A model generated the notes under the pieces. That model ran no database searches. It saw only the letters and a program-made list of their open reading frames with translations, and was not told where the DNA came from. From assembly GCA_025937085.1 (NCBI GenBank), contig JAICSC010000004.1:1-36331 (forward strand): a stretch of DNA of 36,331 nt, given 5' to 3'. The position numbers and the translations under genes are program-made. The first letter of the stretch is position 1. Each line of letters begins with the position of its first letter. The DNA comes from Nocardioides sp. GTDB taxonomy: Bacteria > Actinomycetota > Actinomycetes > Propionibacteriales > Nocardioidaceae. This document shows, piece after piece, positions 1 through 7,015 of this stretch.

Positions 1-708
1 CACCCCCGCCGGCAGCCAGCGCCGCGCGCGGGCGACGAAGGGGTCACGCCGCGGCAGGCTCAGGATGTACGACGGCGACCGCTGCAGCATCGTCACGTGA
101 GCCGCGTGACCTGCCATCGCCGGAACGAGGGTCACGGCCGTCGCACCACTGCCGATGACGACGACGTCCTTCCCGGCATAGTCGAGATCGGCCGGCCAGT
201 GCTGCGGGTGGACGATCGTGCCGGCGAAGTCGTCGGCACCCGCGAACTCCGGCTCGTGCCCGCGCTCGTAGTCGTAGTAGCCGCGACACGACCACAGCAG
301 GCGGGCGTTGAAGGTGACCGTCTCCCCGTCGTGCTCGGCCTCGACGGTCCATAGCGCGGCGTCGGAGTCCCAGCACACCCGGACGACGCGGTGGGAGTAG
401 CGGATGCGCGGCTCCACGTCGTACTCCTGCGCGGTCTCGCGCACGTACTCCAGGATCCGCTCCCCCGACCCGAGCGCCTCGTCGTGCCGCCAGGGTCGGA
501 AGCGGTATCCCATCGTGTACATGTCCGAGTCGGAGCGGACGCCGGGATAGCGGAAGAGGTCCCAGGTGCCGCCACTGACCTCGCGGGCCTCGAGCACGAG
601 GTACGTCGTGTGTGGGAGCTCGCGGGTCAGGTGGGCCGCTGAGCCGATGCCGGAGAGCCCCGCGCCGATGATCAGCACGTCGACGTGTCCTCCCGTCGTC
701 TCGGTCAC
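1..708 (-). CDS. Flavin-containing monooxygenase, N-terminal part (runs off window)
   Basis: Predicted FAD/NADPH-dependent monooxygenase of the flavin-containing / Baeyer-Villiger type. The 236 visible codons begin with a GTG (708-706) that overlaps the TGA of the upstream CoA-transferase gene as GTGA, so translation is probably coupled. The N-terminus has a dinucleotide-fold glycine motif (IIGAGLSGIG, about residues 14-23). Further on are the Baeyer-Villiger fingerprint FAGTIVHPQHWP (pattern FxGxxxHxxxW) and a second Rossmann motif, VIGSGATAV, for NADPH. The frame is open to base 1, so the C-terminal half lies outside the window. It is the last visible gene of a minus-strand operon with an amino-acid-type ABC transporter and a racemase-like CoA-transferase. 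Class is confident; substrate unknown, since ketones, sulfides and amines are all possible for this family. Confidence 0.88.
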   Translation of the reverse strand, partial: MTETTGGHVDVLIIGAGLSGIGSAAHLTRELPHTTYLVLEAREVSGGTWDLFRYPGVRSDSDMYTMGYRFRPWRHDEALGSGERILEYVRETAQEYDVEPRIRYSHRVVRVCWDSDAALWTVEAEHDGETVTFNARLLWSCRGYYDYERGHEPEFAGADDFAGTIVHPQHWPADLDYAGKDVVVIGSGATAVTLVPAMAGHAAHVTMLQRSPSYILSLPRRDPFVARARRWLPAGV

Positions 709-1871
709 TCGGCCTGCACCGCCGCGCCGGCGTGGATCAGTCGCTCGACGTCCTCGACGCCCCACGCGGTCAGCGCCTCGCGCGTGTCCTGGCCGGGCCG
801 GGCCGGAGGCGGCGTGGTCAGCGTCGGGGACGTGCGCGAGAAGCGCGGAGCGGGGGCCGGTTCGGTCGTGCCGTCACGCTCGACGAAGGTCCCGCGTGCC
901 CTCAGGTGCGGGTGGCGGAACGCCTCGGTCATCGGCAGGACCGGTGCGACGCAGGCGTCGGTGCCGTCGAAGACCTCGACCCACTCGGCCTGGGTCCGGG
1001 CGCGCACGGCGTCGGTGATCAGACGGCGCAGCTCGTCGTGGTTGGCGGGTTCGTCGCGGTCAGGTGCGGTGTCGGAGATGCCGAGCCCCGCCACCAGCGC
1101 GTCGTAGAACTGCGGCTCGAGCGCACCGATGGCGAGGTGCCGGCCGTCGGCCGTCTCGTAGAGGTCGTAGTACGGCGCTCCGCCGTCCAGCAGGTTGCTC
1201 GCCCGCCGTTCGCGGAGCAGACCACCGGCGAGGAAGGCCGCGGTCATCGCGTTGAGGTGGGCGGTGCCGTCGACGATCGCGGCGTCGACGACCTGCCCCT
1301 CGCCGGAGAGCCGCGACTCGAGGAGCGCGGCCAGGATCCCGATCACGAGGTACGTCGACCCCCCGCCGAAGTCGCCGACCAGGTTCGTCGGGAAGTGCGG
1401 CCGGCTCGGGTCCTGCCCGAGGCCGAACAGGGCGCCGGTGATCGCGATGTAGCCGAGGTCGTGGCCGGCGGTGCGGGCGAGCGGACCCTCCTGGCCCCAG
1501 CCCGTCATCCGGCCGTAGACGAGGCCCGGGTTGCGTGCGTGGCAGTCGTCCGGGCCGAGGCCGAGTCGCTCAGTCGTACCCGGACGCAGTCCCTCGACGA
1601 GCACGTCGGCCGACACGACGAGCTCGAGCACGGTGGCGACGGCGTCCGGGTGCTTGAGGTCGAGCACGACGCTGGGACGCCCGCGGTTGAGCAGGTCGTG
1701 GCTCCCACCGGTCAGCGCCTGGCCGCCGGGCCGGTCGATCCGGATCACGTCGGCGCCGAGGTCGGCCAGGATCATGCAGGCGTGCGGGCCGGGTCCGATG
1801 CCGGCCAGCTCCACGACCTTCACCCCACGGAGCGGTCCGGTGCCCTGGCCGAGATGCATGCCCATGATCAT
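705..1871 (-). CDS. Alpha-methylacyl-CoA racemase-like class III CoA-transferase (CaiB/BaiF family)
   Basis: About 388 aa, the usual length for the family. Class III CoA-transferase-fold enzymes either move CoA between acids or, as in alpha-methylacyl-CoA racemase (AMACR), epimerise 2-methyl-branched acyl-CoAs. This protein looks like the racemase branch. It has the N-terminal ELAGIGPGPHACMILADLGAD block, a GHD at about 136-138 and VGDFGGGS at about 166-172. YETADG at about 238-243 supplies a Glu matching the AMACR catalytic Glu. So His137, Asp167 and Glu239 correspond to the MCR catalytic set. The start is one of three close ATGs (1871, 1865, 1859); longer readings run into the ATPase gene. 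It lies 19 nt after the ATPase stop and overlaps the monooxygenase start by 4 bp. Racemase versus transferase is an inference from the motifs. Confidence 0.9.
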   Translation of the reverse strand: MIMGMHLGQGTGPLRGVKVVELAGIGPGPHACMILADLGADVIRIDRPGGQALTGGSHDLLNRGRPSVVLDLKHPDAVATVLELVVSADVLVEGLRPGTTERLGLGPDDCHARNPGLVYGRMTGWGQEGPLARTAGHDLGYIAITGALFGLGQDPSRPHFPTNLVGDFGGGSTYLVIGILAALLESRLSGEGQVVDAAIVDGTAHLNAMTAAFLAGGLLRERRASNLLDGGAPYYDLYETADGRHLAIGALEPQFYDALVAGLGISDTAPDRDEPANHDELRRLITDAVRARTQAEWVEVFDGTDACVAPVLPMTEAFRHPHLRARGTFVERDGTTEPAPAPRFSRTSPTLTTPPPARPGQDTREALTAWGVEDVERLIHAGAAVQAE

Positions 1872-1890
1872 GCCTGGCTCAGCCTGAGGC

Positions 1891-2658
1891 TCACGTCTGG
1901 GGGAGCACCCGGGCCAGGAACCGGCGGGTCCGCTCCTCCCGGGGGCTGCTGAGGATCTCGGCAGGCGGTCCGTGCTCGAGGATCCGTCCCTCGTCGAGGA
2001 AGCAGACCGTGGTGGCGATGTCACGGGCGAAGGCCATCTCGTGGGTGGCCAGGATCATGGTCGTCCCCTGCTCGGCCAGCTCGCGCACGATCGTCAGCAC
2101 CTCCCCCACCAGCTCCGGGTCGAGCGCCGCCGTGATCTCGTCGAGCAGCAGGAGGGTGGGCCGGGTGCACAGCGCGCGCACCAGCGCTGCCCGTTGCTGC
2201 TGACCGCCGGACATCCGGTCCGGATGCTTCTCGGCCTGGTCGGCCAACCCGAAACGCGCCAGTAGGTCGCGGGCCCGCTCCTCCGCCTCCGCCTTGGGTA
2301 CGCCGTGGACCCGGCGCGGTGCGAGGGTGCAGTTGTCGAGCACGGTCAGGTGGGGGAAGAGGTTGTAGGACTGGAAGACCATGCCGATGTGGCGGCGTAC
2401 CTCGCGCCGGTCGATCCGCGGGTCGGAGATCTCGCGACCCGCGAACGAGATCACGCCGTCGTCGATCTCCTCGAGCAGGTTCAGGCAGCGCAGGAGGGTC
2501 GACTTGCCGGAACCCGACGAGCCGATCAGGCAGATCACGTCGTGCGGCTGGACGGTCAGGTCGATGTCGCGCAGGACGACGTTGTCGCCGTACGACTTGC
2601 GCAGGTCCCTGACCTCCAGCAGCGCAGAGGCATCCGGCAGGGCGGCGTCCCGGCTCAT
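1891..2658 (-). CDS. Polar amino acid ABC transporter ATP-binding protein (GlnQ-like)
   Basis: ATPase subunit, 255 aa, that powers uptake of a polar or charged amino acid or similar solute. Visible motifs: Walker A GSSGSGKST (46-54), Q-loop Gln96, signature SGGQQ (150-154), Walker B LLLLDE (about 169-174) followed by ITAALD, and the switch His206 in ATHEM. The sequence matches the HisP/GlnQ/ArtP group. Its ATG overlaps the permease stop as ATGA, and the binding-protein gene lies upstream, so the transporter is complete. The substrate cannot be read from the ATPase. The following racemase-like and monooxygenase genes hint that the imported compound is catabolised rather than being a common amino acid. 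Confidence 0.96.
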   Translation of the reverse strand: MSRDAALPDASALLEVRDLRKSYGDNVVLRDIDLTVQPHDVICLIGSSGSGKSTLLRCLNLLEEIDDGVISFAGREISDPRIDRREVRRHIGMVFQSYNLFPHLTVLDNCTLAPRRVHGVPKAEAEERARDLLARFGLADQAEKHPDRMSGGQQQRAALVRALCTRPTLLLLDEITAALDPELVGEVLTIVRELAEQGTTMILATHEMAFARDIATTVCFLDEGRILEHGPPAEILSSPREERTRRFLARVLPQT

Positions 2659-3530
2659 CGCGCGCCCTGCCTCTCGCGCTCCATCGCCCGGTGCTGGAGG
2701 TGGTCGGTGAGCCGCGCCAGCGGGATCGTGAGCACGATGAAGTAGCCGGCCACCACCGTGTACGGCGTGAAGTTGAAGTAGAAGTTCGCGTAGTCACGGG
2801 CGGCGAACATCGCGTCGAACAGGCCGGCCGCGCCCACCAGGGCGGTGTCCTTCTGCAGGCTCACGAAGTCGTTGAGCAGCGGCGGGATCACCCGACGCAC
2901 ACCCTGCGGGACCACGACGTACCTCATGGCCTGGAAGCGGGTCAGCCCGAGGGCGTCCGCGCTTGCGATCTGCGACGGATGGACCGACTCGATGCCGGAC
3001 CGGATGACCTCGGCCACGTAGGCGCCGTAGGACAGCACCAGGGCGACCAGGCCCCAGAAGAACAGGGAGTTCGTGATCCCCTGCAGGTTCAGCGCCGGCA
3101 TCCCGAAGGCGAGCATGAAGACCAGCAGGATCGTGGGGATCCCGCGGAACAGGTCGGTGTAGACGATCGCGACGATCCGGAGCGGGAGCAACAGCGGCGT
3201 CCGGGACTGACGCACCAGCGCGACGACCATGGCGAGCACCAGGATGAGCGCCTCCCCGAGGAGGAAGAGCAGGACGTTGTAGCGCCAGAAGGCGTGCCAG
3301 ATCGACGGCATCGCCGCCCTCGCGTCGTGCCCGGAGAAGAACGTCGCCTCGACGGTCGGCCAGCCGGGCGAGGACACCGTGACCACCCAGACCGCGACGA
3401 AGAAGACGACTGTCGCGACCGTGGCCACGGCGAGCGAACGCCGCCGCAGGGACCGGCGTACGTCGCGGCGCTCGAGCTCCCGGGAACTCGGTCGCCAGGC
3501 GTCCTCCCCGTCGGTCTGCTCCGGGATCAC
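2655..3530 (-). CDS. Amino acid ABC transporter permease (His/Glu/Gln/Arg/opine type)
   Basis: Integral membrane subunit, about 291 aa. After a basic, Arg-rich N-terminal segment there is a first membrane helix (about 34-50), a periplasmic loop, and several more helices. The EAA loop is visible around EVIRSGIESVHPSQIASADALG, the site that contacts the ATPase. I place the start at GTG 3530 because its GTGA overlaps the binding-protein stop by 4 bp. An ATG at 3566 is possible but would overlap the upstream gene by 40 bp. The extra helix and large first loop are common in actinobacterial members. The 3' end overlaps the ATPase start by 4 bp. Confidence 0.92.
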   Translation of the reverse strand: MIPEQTDGEDAWRPSSRELERRDVRRSLRRRSLAVATVATVVFFVAVWVVTVSSPGWPTVEATFFSGHDARAAMPSIWHAFWRYNVLLFLLGEALILVLAMVVALVRQSRTPLLLPLRIVAIVYTDLFRGIPTILLVFMLAFGMPALNLQGITNSLFFWGLVALVLSYGAYVAEVIRSGIESVHPSQIASADALGLTRFQAMRYVVVPQGVRRVIPPLLNDFVSLQKDTALVGAAGLFDAMFAARDYANFYFNFTPYTVVAGYFIVLTIPLARLTDHLQHRAMERERQGAR

Positions 3531-4399
3531 TTCAGGACGGGCACGTTCACGGTCTGGCTGAGCCACTTCTTCTCGATCGCGTCGAGCGTGCCGTCACTCT
3601 TGAGGTTCGCCAGCGCCTGGTTCACGCAGCCGACCAACGGGTTGTCCTTCCCGAACAGCATTCCGAACTGCTCCGGGCTGCCGCTCTGCTGCTGGAACTG
3701 ACCGACGATCGTCGAGTTCGGGATCTGCACCGCGGTGATGTAGAACGCCGTCGGGAGGTCGGCGACGATCCCGTCGACCTGGTGGTTCAGCAGCGCCTGC
3801 TTGGCGACGTTGGTGTCGTCGAAGACCAGTGGCTGCGACGACGGCTGGATGTCCTCGCGGATGGCGGTCAGCGACGTCGTTCCGGTCTGGGCCCCGAGCT
3901 TGAAACCCTTGAGGTCGGCCAGCGTCGTGGCCCTGGCGGCGGGTGAGTCCTTGAGCGCGATCAGCGCCTGGGCCGCCGTGTAGTAGCCGTCGGAGAACGT
4001 GACCACCTTGGCCCGGGCCGGGGTGATCGAGATCTGGTTGATGTCGAAGTCGAAGTTCTTGTCGCCGGGTGCGTAGGACTTGTTGAACGGCTCCTTGACC
4101 CACGTCACCGCCGACCTGTCGAAGCCGAGCTGCTGGGCGACGGCGTAGGCCACCGCGGACTCGTAGCCCTTGCCGTTCGACGGCTTGTTGTGGGTGAACC
4201 ACGGGTCGTAGGCCGGGGAGTCCGTCGCGACGGTCAGGGCCCCGGACTTCAGGGTCTTGCCCTGGGCGCACTCGGCGGGGGTCTGGTTGGCAGCGGAGCT
4301 GGCGTTGGTGTCGGTGGCCGTCGAGCTGTCCTGCGGCGCGCACCCGAGCGCGAGGAGCATGAGCGGTACGAGGACGGCAGCCGTTCGAGGCGTGCGCAT
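3527..4399 (-). CDS. Amino acid ABC transporter substrate-binding lipoprotein (SBP family 3)
   Basis: Extracytoplasmic binding protein, 290 aa. The N-terminus MRTPRTAAVLVPLMLLALGC is a type II signal peptide with lipobox LALGC (lipid-anchored Cys20). A Ser/Thr/Ala-rich linker follows. The mature domain has family 3 features, including VATDSPAYDPWF, a YESAVAYAVAQQLGF segment, DFDINQISITPARAKVVTFSDGYY, GAQTGTTSL and VDGIVADLPTAFYI. These are typical of glutamine, glutamate, arginine or cystine receptors. It is the first gene of the minus-strand operon, and the operon promoter probably lies in the short gap 4400-4426 or within the 3' end of the next gene. Ligand unassigned. Confidence 0.94.
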   Translation of the reverse strand: MRTPRTAAVLVPLMLLALGCAPQDSSTATDTNASSAANQTPAECAQGKTLKSGALTVATDSPAYDPWFTHNKPSNGKGYESAVAYAVAQQLGFDRSAVTWVKEPFNKSYAPGDKNFDFDINQISITPARAKVVTFSDGYYTAAQALIALKDSPAARATTLADLKGFKLGAQTGTTSLTAIREDIQPSSQPLVFDDTNVAKQALLNHQVDGIVADLPTAFYITAVQIPNSTIVGQFQQQSGSPEQFGMLFGKDNPLVGCVNQALANLKSDGTLDAIEKKWLSQTVNVPVLK

Positions 4400-4426
4400 G
4401 GCGGGAATGGTAACGGCCGGGGCGGC

Positions 4427-4885
4427 TCACCGATGGTGCGTGTGCTCCTCATGGAACGCGTGCACGACCGCATGGCCCTTGCCGCGCTCCATCAGCCAGT
4501 GGTTGACCGGGACCGCAGCGACGAAGGCGATCGCCAGCGAGATCGCCAGCGACCACCAGAACAGGGTGGTGCCGAGGCCGGCCGCCATCGCCCCGGGAAC
4601 GACCAGGATGAAGAGGTTGTCGACGATCTCCATGGTGAAGATCGAGACGGTGTCGCTCGCCAACGCGGCACGGACCGCGGTCCTGCTGTCGGCACCGGCG
4701 CGACGGACGCCGGAGTAGGTGAGCAGGTAGCCGAACAGGAATGCCAGCGCGACCGACAGCGCGATGCTCGCGGTGTTGCCCCAGCTCCACCACGAGCTCA
4801 GGACCATGCCGAGGACCTCGCCGATGGCACAGCCGGTCAGGCAGTGCCGGGTCGCGGTGATCGCCATCCGCCAGCTCTCGGTCAT
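4427..4885 (-). CDS. DUF4396 membrane protein, candidate copper-regulon member
   Basis: Small integral membrane protein (152 aa from ATG 4885) that I recognise as the DUF4396 type. About four hydrophobic helices are visible. Potential metal ligands are His14, Cys15 and Cys19 near the first helix, MEIVDN (85-90) inside the membrane, and a His-rich tail (His138, 142, 145, 148, 150, 151). The start at 4885 rather than the upstream ATG at 4921 is supported by the promoter. A palindrome TACCCCCTGGGGGTA sits just upstream, a TAAAAC -10 ends 7 nt before the ATG, and the longer version would start upstream of that promoter. The same operator and spacing occur at csoR at 29941. Function is unproven; membrane copper handling is an inference from regulation and ligand residues. 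Confidence 0.85.
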   Translation of the reverse strand: MTESWRMAITATRHCLTGCAIGEVLGMVLSSWWSWGNTASIALSVALAFLFGYLLTYSGVRRAGADSRTAVRAALASDTVSIFTMEIVDNLFILVVPGAMAAGLGTTLFWWSLAISLAIAFVAAVPVNHWLMERGKGHAVVHAFHEEHTHHR

Positions 4886-4896
4886 GTCGTCCGTTT

Positions 4897-4911
4897 TACC
4901 CCCTGGGGGTA
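4897..4911 (-). promoter_or_regulatory. CsoR-like operator overlapping the -10 of the DUF4396 gene
   Basis: Perfect odd palindrome TACCCCCTGGGGGTA (7-bp arms, one central base). C-tract/G-tract palindromes of this form are the binding sites of CsoR/RcnR-type repressors. On the minus strand its right edge GGGGTA continues into a TAAAAC -10 that ends 7 nt before ATG 4885. From the first T of the palindrome to the ATG is 26 nt, identical to the site before csoR at 29941-29955. Binding by the csoR product of this window is inferred. Confidence 0.72.
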
Positions 4912-4943
4912 TCTTGGGCAAGTCGCGGGAGGTGGCCCGTCTC

Positions 4944-4949
4944 TAGACT
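4944..4949 (+). promoter_or_regulatory. -10 element for a leaderless nucleotide-sugar dehydrogenase transcript
   Basis: TAGACT (TANNNT) ends 6 nt before ATG 4956, placing transcription start at or next to the start codon. No Shine-Dalgarno sequence precedes the ATG, which agrees with a leaderless mRNA. No good -35 is visible, as is common in actinobacteria. Confidence 0.5.
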
Positions 4950-4955
4950 CCGGCC

Positions 4956-6269
4956 ATGCGGATCACCGTCATCGGATGTGGGTACCTCGGAGCCACGCAT
5001 GCCGCTGCGATGGCCGACCTCGGTCACGAGGTGCTGGGCATGGAGATCGACCCGGCCAAGCGGGAGGCCCTCGCTCGGGGGGAGGTCCCCTTCTACGAAC
5101 CCCATCTGGAGGACCTGCTCCAGCGCAGCGTGGCATCGGGACGGCTGCGGTTCACCGACTCGTACGCCGAGGTCTCGGCGTTCGGTGACCTCCACTTCCT
5201 CTGCGTCGGCACGCCCCAGCAACCCGAGAGCATGGCCGCGGACGTGAGCCAGGTGGAGAACGCGATCGCCGGGCTCGCGCCGTACCTGGACCGGCCGGCG
5301 GTGGTCGTCGGCAAGTCCACCGTGCCGGTGGGGACCGCCGAGCGGATGGCGTCGCGCCTCGCCGAGCTGGCCCCGGCCGGCGCCGAGGCGATGCTCGCCT
5401 GGAACCCGGAGTTCCTCCGCGAGGGCTTCGCCGTCCAGGACACCCTGCACCCCGACCGCATCGTGATCGGCCTCCAGGACGGCCGCACCGAGAAGCTGCT
5501 GAGGGACTTCTACGCGCCGATGATCGACCAGGGCGCGCCGGTCGTGGTCACCGACTACGCGACCGCCGAGCTGGTGAAGGTGGCGGCCAACGCCTTCCTG
5601 GCCACGAAGATCTCCTTCATCAACGCGATGGCCGAGGTGTGCGAGGTGACCGGCGCGGACGTCGTCGACCTCGCCGACGCGCTCGGGCACGACGCCCGCA
5701 TCGGCCGCCGCTTCCTCAACGCGGGCATCGGGTTCGGCGGAGGGTGTCTGCCCAAGGACATCCGTGCGTTCGTCCACCGCGCCGGACAGCTCGGCGTCGA
5801 GGACGCGATGACCTTTCTGCGGCACATCGACGGCGTGAACCAGCGCCAGCGCGAGCGCGTCGTACACGTCGCCACGGCGATGGTCGGTGGCACCCTCATC
5901 GGAGCACGGATCGCGGTGTGGGGTGCTGCGTTCAAACCCGACAGCGACGACGTGCGCGACTCGCCCGCCCTCTGGGCCAGCGGCCAGCTGCACCTGAGCG
6001 GCGCGCAGGTACAGGTGTACGACCCGCGTGCGAACGACACCGCCCGCCGCGTCTTCCCGACCCTGTCGTACGCCGACTCCGCCGTGGACGCCTGCCGCGG
6101 CGCCGACCTGGTGCTCCATCTGACCGAGTGGCCCGAGTTCCGGTCGATCACTCCTTCCGACCTCGACGGGGTCGTCGCGCAGCCTCGGCTGTTCGACGGC
6201 CGCAACGCGCTGGACCTCGACGCATGGCGGTCGGCCGGCTGGACTGCCAGGGCTCTGGGGCGTCGCTAG
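4956..6269 (+). CDS. UDP-glucose/GDP-mannose dehydrogenase family protein
   Basis: Predicted NAD-dependent nucleotide-sugar 6-dehydrogenase, 437 aa, the usual length. It would oxidise UDP-glucose (or a related sugar nucleotide) to the uronic acid for envelope polysaccharide synthesis. The N-terminal Rossmann domain begins MRITVIGCGYLGATHAAAMA, with Asp32 following EI for NAD. The conserved STVPVGT occurs at about 121-127 and NPEFLREG at about 150-157. The catalytic block GFGGGCLPKDI places the nucleophile at Cys264. The C-terminal UDP-binding domain contains GAAFKPDSDDVRDSP. The gene is monocistronic, probably leaderless, and diverges from the DUF4396 gene. UDP-glucose is the most likely substrate; UDP-ManNAc and GDP-mannose relatives cannot be excluded. 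Confidence 0.92.
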   Translation: MRITVIGCGYLGATHAAAMADLGHEVLGMEIDPAKREALARGEVPFYEPHLEDLLQRSVASGRLRFTDSYAEVSAFGDLHFLCVGTPQQPESMAADVSQVENAIAGLAPYLDRPAVVVGKSTVPVGTAERMASRLAELAPAGAEAMLAWNPEFLREGFAVQDTLHPDRIVIGLQDGRTEKLLRDFYAPMIDQGAPVVVTDYATAELVKVAANAFLATKISFINAMAEVCEVTGADVVDLADALGHDARIGRRFLNAGIGFGGGCLPKDIRAFVHRAGQLGVEDAMTFLRHIDGVNQRQRERVVHVATAMVGGTLIGARIAVWGAAFKPDSDDVRDSPALWASGQLHLSGAQVQVYDPRANDTARRVFPTLSYADSAVDACRGADLVLHLTEWPEFRSITPSDLDGVVAQPRLFDGRNALDLDAWRSAGWTARALGRR

Positions 6270-6276
6270 ACAGCTT

Positions 6277-6320
6277 CTGACAAGGGCCTGACAAGGGCCT
6301 GACAAGGGCCCGACACGGGC
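6277..6320. repeat. Four 11-bp direct tandem repeats
   Basis: CTGACAAGGGC occurs at 6277-6287, 6288-6298 and 6299-6309 without change. A fourth degenerate copy, CCGACACGGGC, lies at 6310-6320 with two differences. The array begins 8 bp after the dehydrogenase stop. The 11-bp period is close to one helical turn, so each unit would face the same side of the DNA. Confidence 0.9.
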
Positions 6321-6337
6321 GAGCCCCTCGAGGGGTG

Positions 6338-6377
6338 TGATTTTGATTTGCGCGGACGTCCGCGCAAATCAGAATCA
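6338..6377. promoter_or_regulatory. 40-bp near-perfect palindrome, candidate TetR operator
   Basis: Two 20-bp arms meet at 6357/6358 with one mismatch; the inner 26 bp (6345-6370) is perfect, with half-site GATTTGCGCGGAC. The ends are A/T-rich and the core G/C-rich, unlike the surroundings. It lies about 70 bp before the start of the TetR-family gene at 6449, the usual place for an autoregulatory operator. As RNA it would also form a long hairpin and could end dehydrogenase transcription. CCCCTCGAGGGG (6324-6335) sits just upstream. Confidence 0.65.
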
Positions 6378-6448
6378 GTCCCCCGCCCCGGGGCTGGGCC
6401 TGTGGATGAGATCCACGAAGCCGCGGCCATCTGTGGTGGCCTGGACCC

Positions 6449-7015
6449 ATGTGGGCTGGAGACCAGTGGCAGGTGCCGATGCCCGTGGGCCTGGCCCAGG
6501 ACCTTGCGTGGAGCACCGCCGTCCTCGCCAGCGAGCATGGACTGGGCGGCGTGACCTTCCGGGCCTTGGCCCGGCACGCCCGCATGGCCCCGGGGACGAT
6601 CACGAACCATTACCGGGACAAGGCGGAGGTGCTGTGCATCTGTACCTCGGTGATCGGTCGATGGCTCTCCGACGCCGGGATCGAGCACGTGTACATCCGT
6701 GGCCCCATCGGCTTGTTCCCGACGCCCGACGACTACTGCTATCGGGTCCTGATCTCCGCCTGGGCTCAGTTGGAGGCGGCCTCACTCAACGTCCCGGAAA
6801 TGGCTGACCGCGTGCGAGGAATGGCGCCGCTGCTGCGACGAGGGTTGCAGGACGCGTTCCCGGGCCGCCCCGTCGGTCAGCTCGACGCAGCGTGGCGGTG
6901 CCTGGCCCGGATCCGGCTCGAGGTCCTCCTTCCCGGGTCGGACCTCTCGGCACCGGGTGCGCTCGCCCTCCTCGAGGAGGGCTTGGCCTTCAGTTGTCCG
7001 GAGGCTGGGACTTGA
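6449..7015 (+). CDS. TetR/AcrR family transcriptional regulator
   Basis: Predicted DNA-binding repressor, 188 aa. The N-terminal helix-turn-helix reads VTFRALARHARMAPGTITNHYRDKAEVL (about 35-62), including the typical T-x-x-NHYxxKxEVL recognition-helix pattern. The C-terminal ligand domain resembles no class I can name. ATG 6449 is chosen because it gives a normal-length N-terminal arm; the ribosome site is weak. The 3' end overlaps the 3' end of the convergent beta-glucosidase gene by 26 bp. The 40-bp palindrome upstream is the obvious candidate operator. Targets other than itself are unknown. Confidence 0.82.
   Translation: MWAGDQWQVPMPVGLAQDLAWSTAVLASEHGLGGVTFRALARHARMAPGTITNHYRDKAEVLCICTSVIGRWLSDAGIEHVYIRGPIGLFPTPDDYCYRVLISAWAQLEAASLNVPEMADRVRGMAPLLRRGLQDAFPGRPVGQLDAAWRCLARIRLEVLLPGSDLSAPGALALLEEGLAFSCPEAGT

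Noticed and set aside
822-835. GCGTCGGGGAC in the CoA-transferase gene as a second copy of the copA palindrome
   Set aside because: Only about 10 bases match one arm, there is no inverted partner nearby, and the codons fit the protein.
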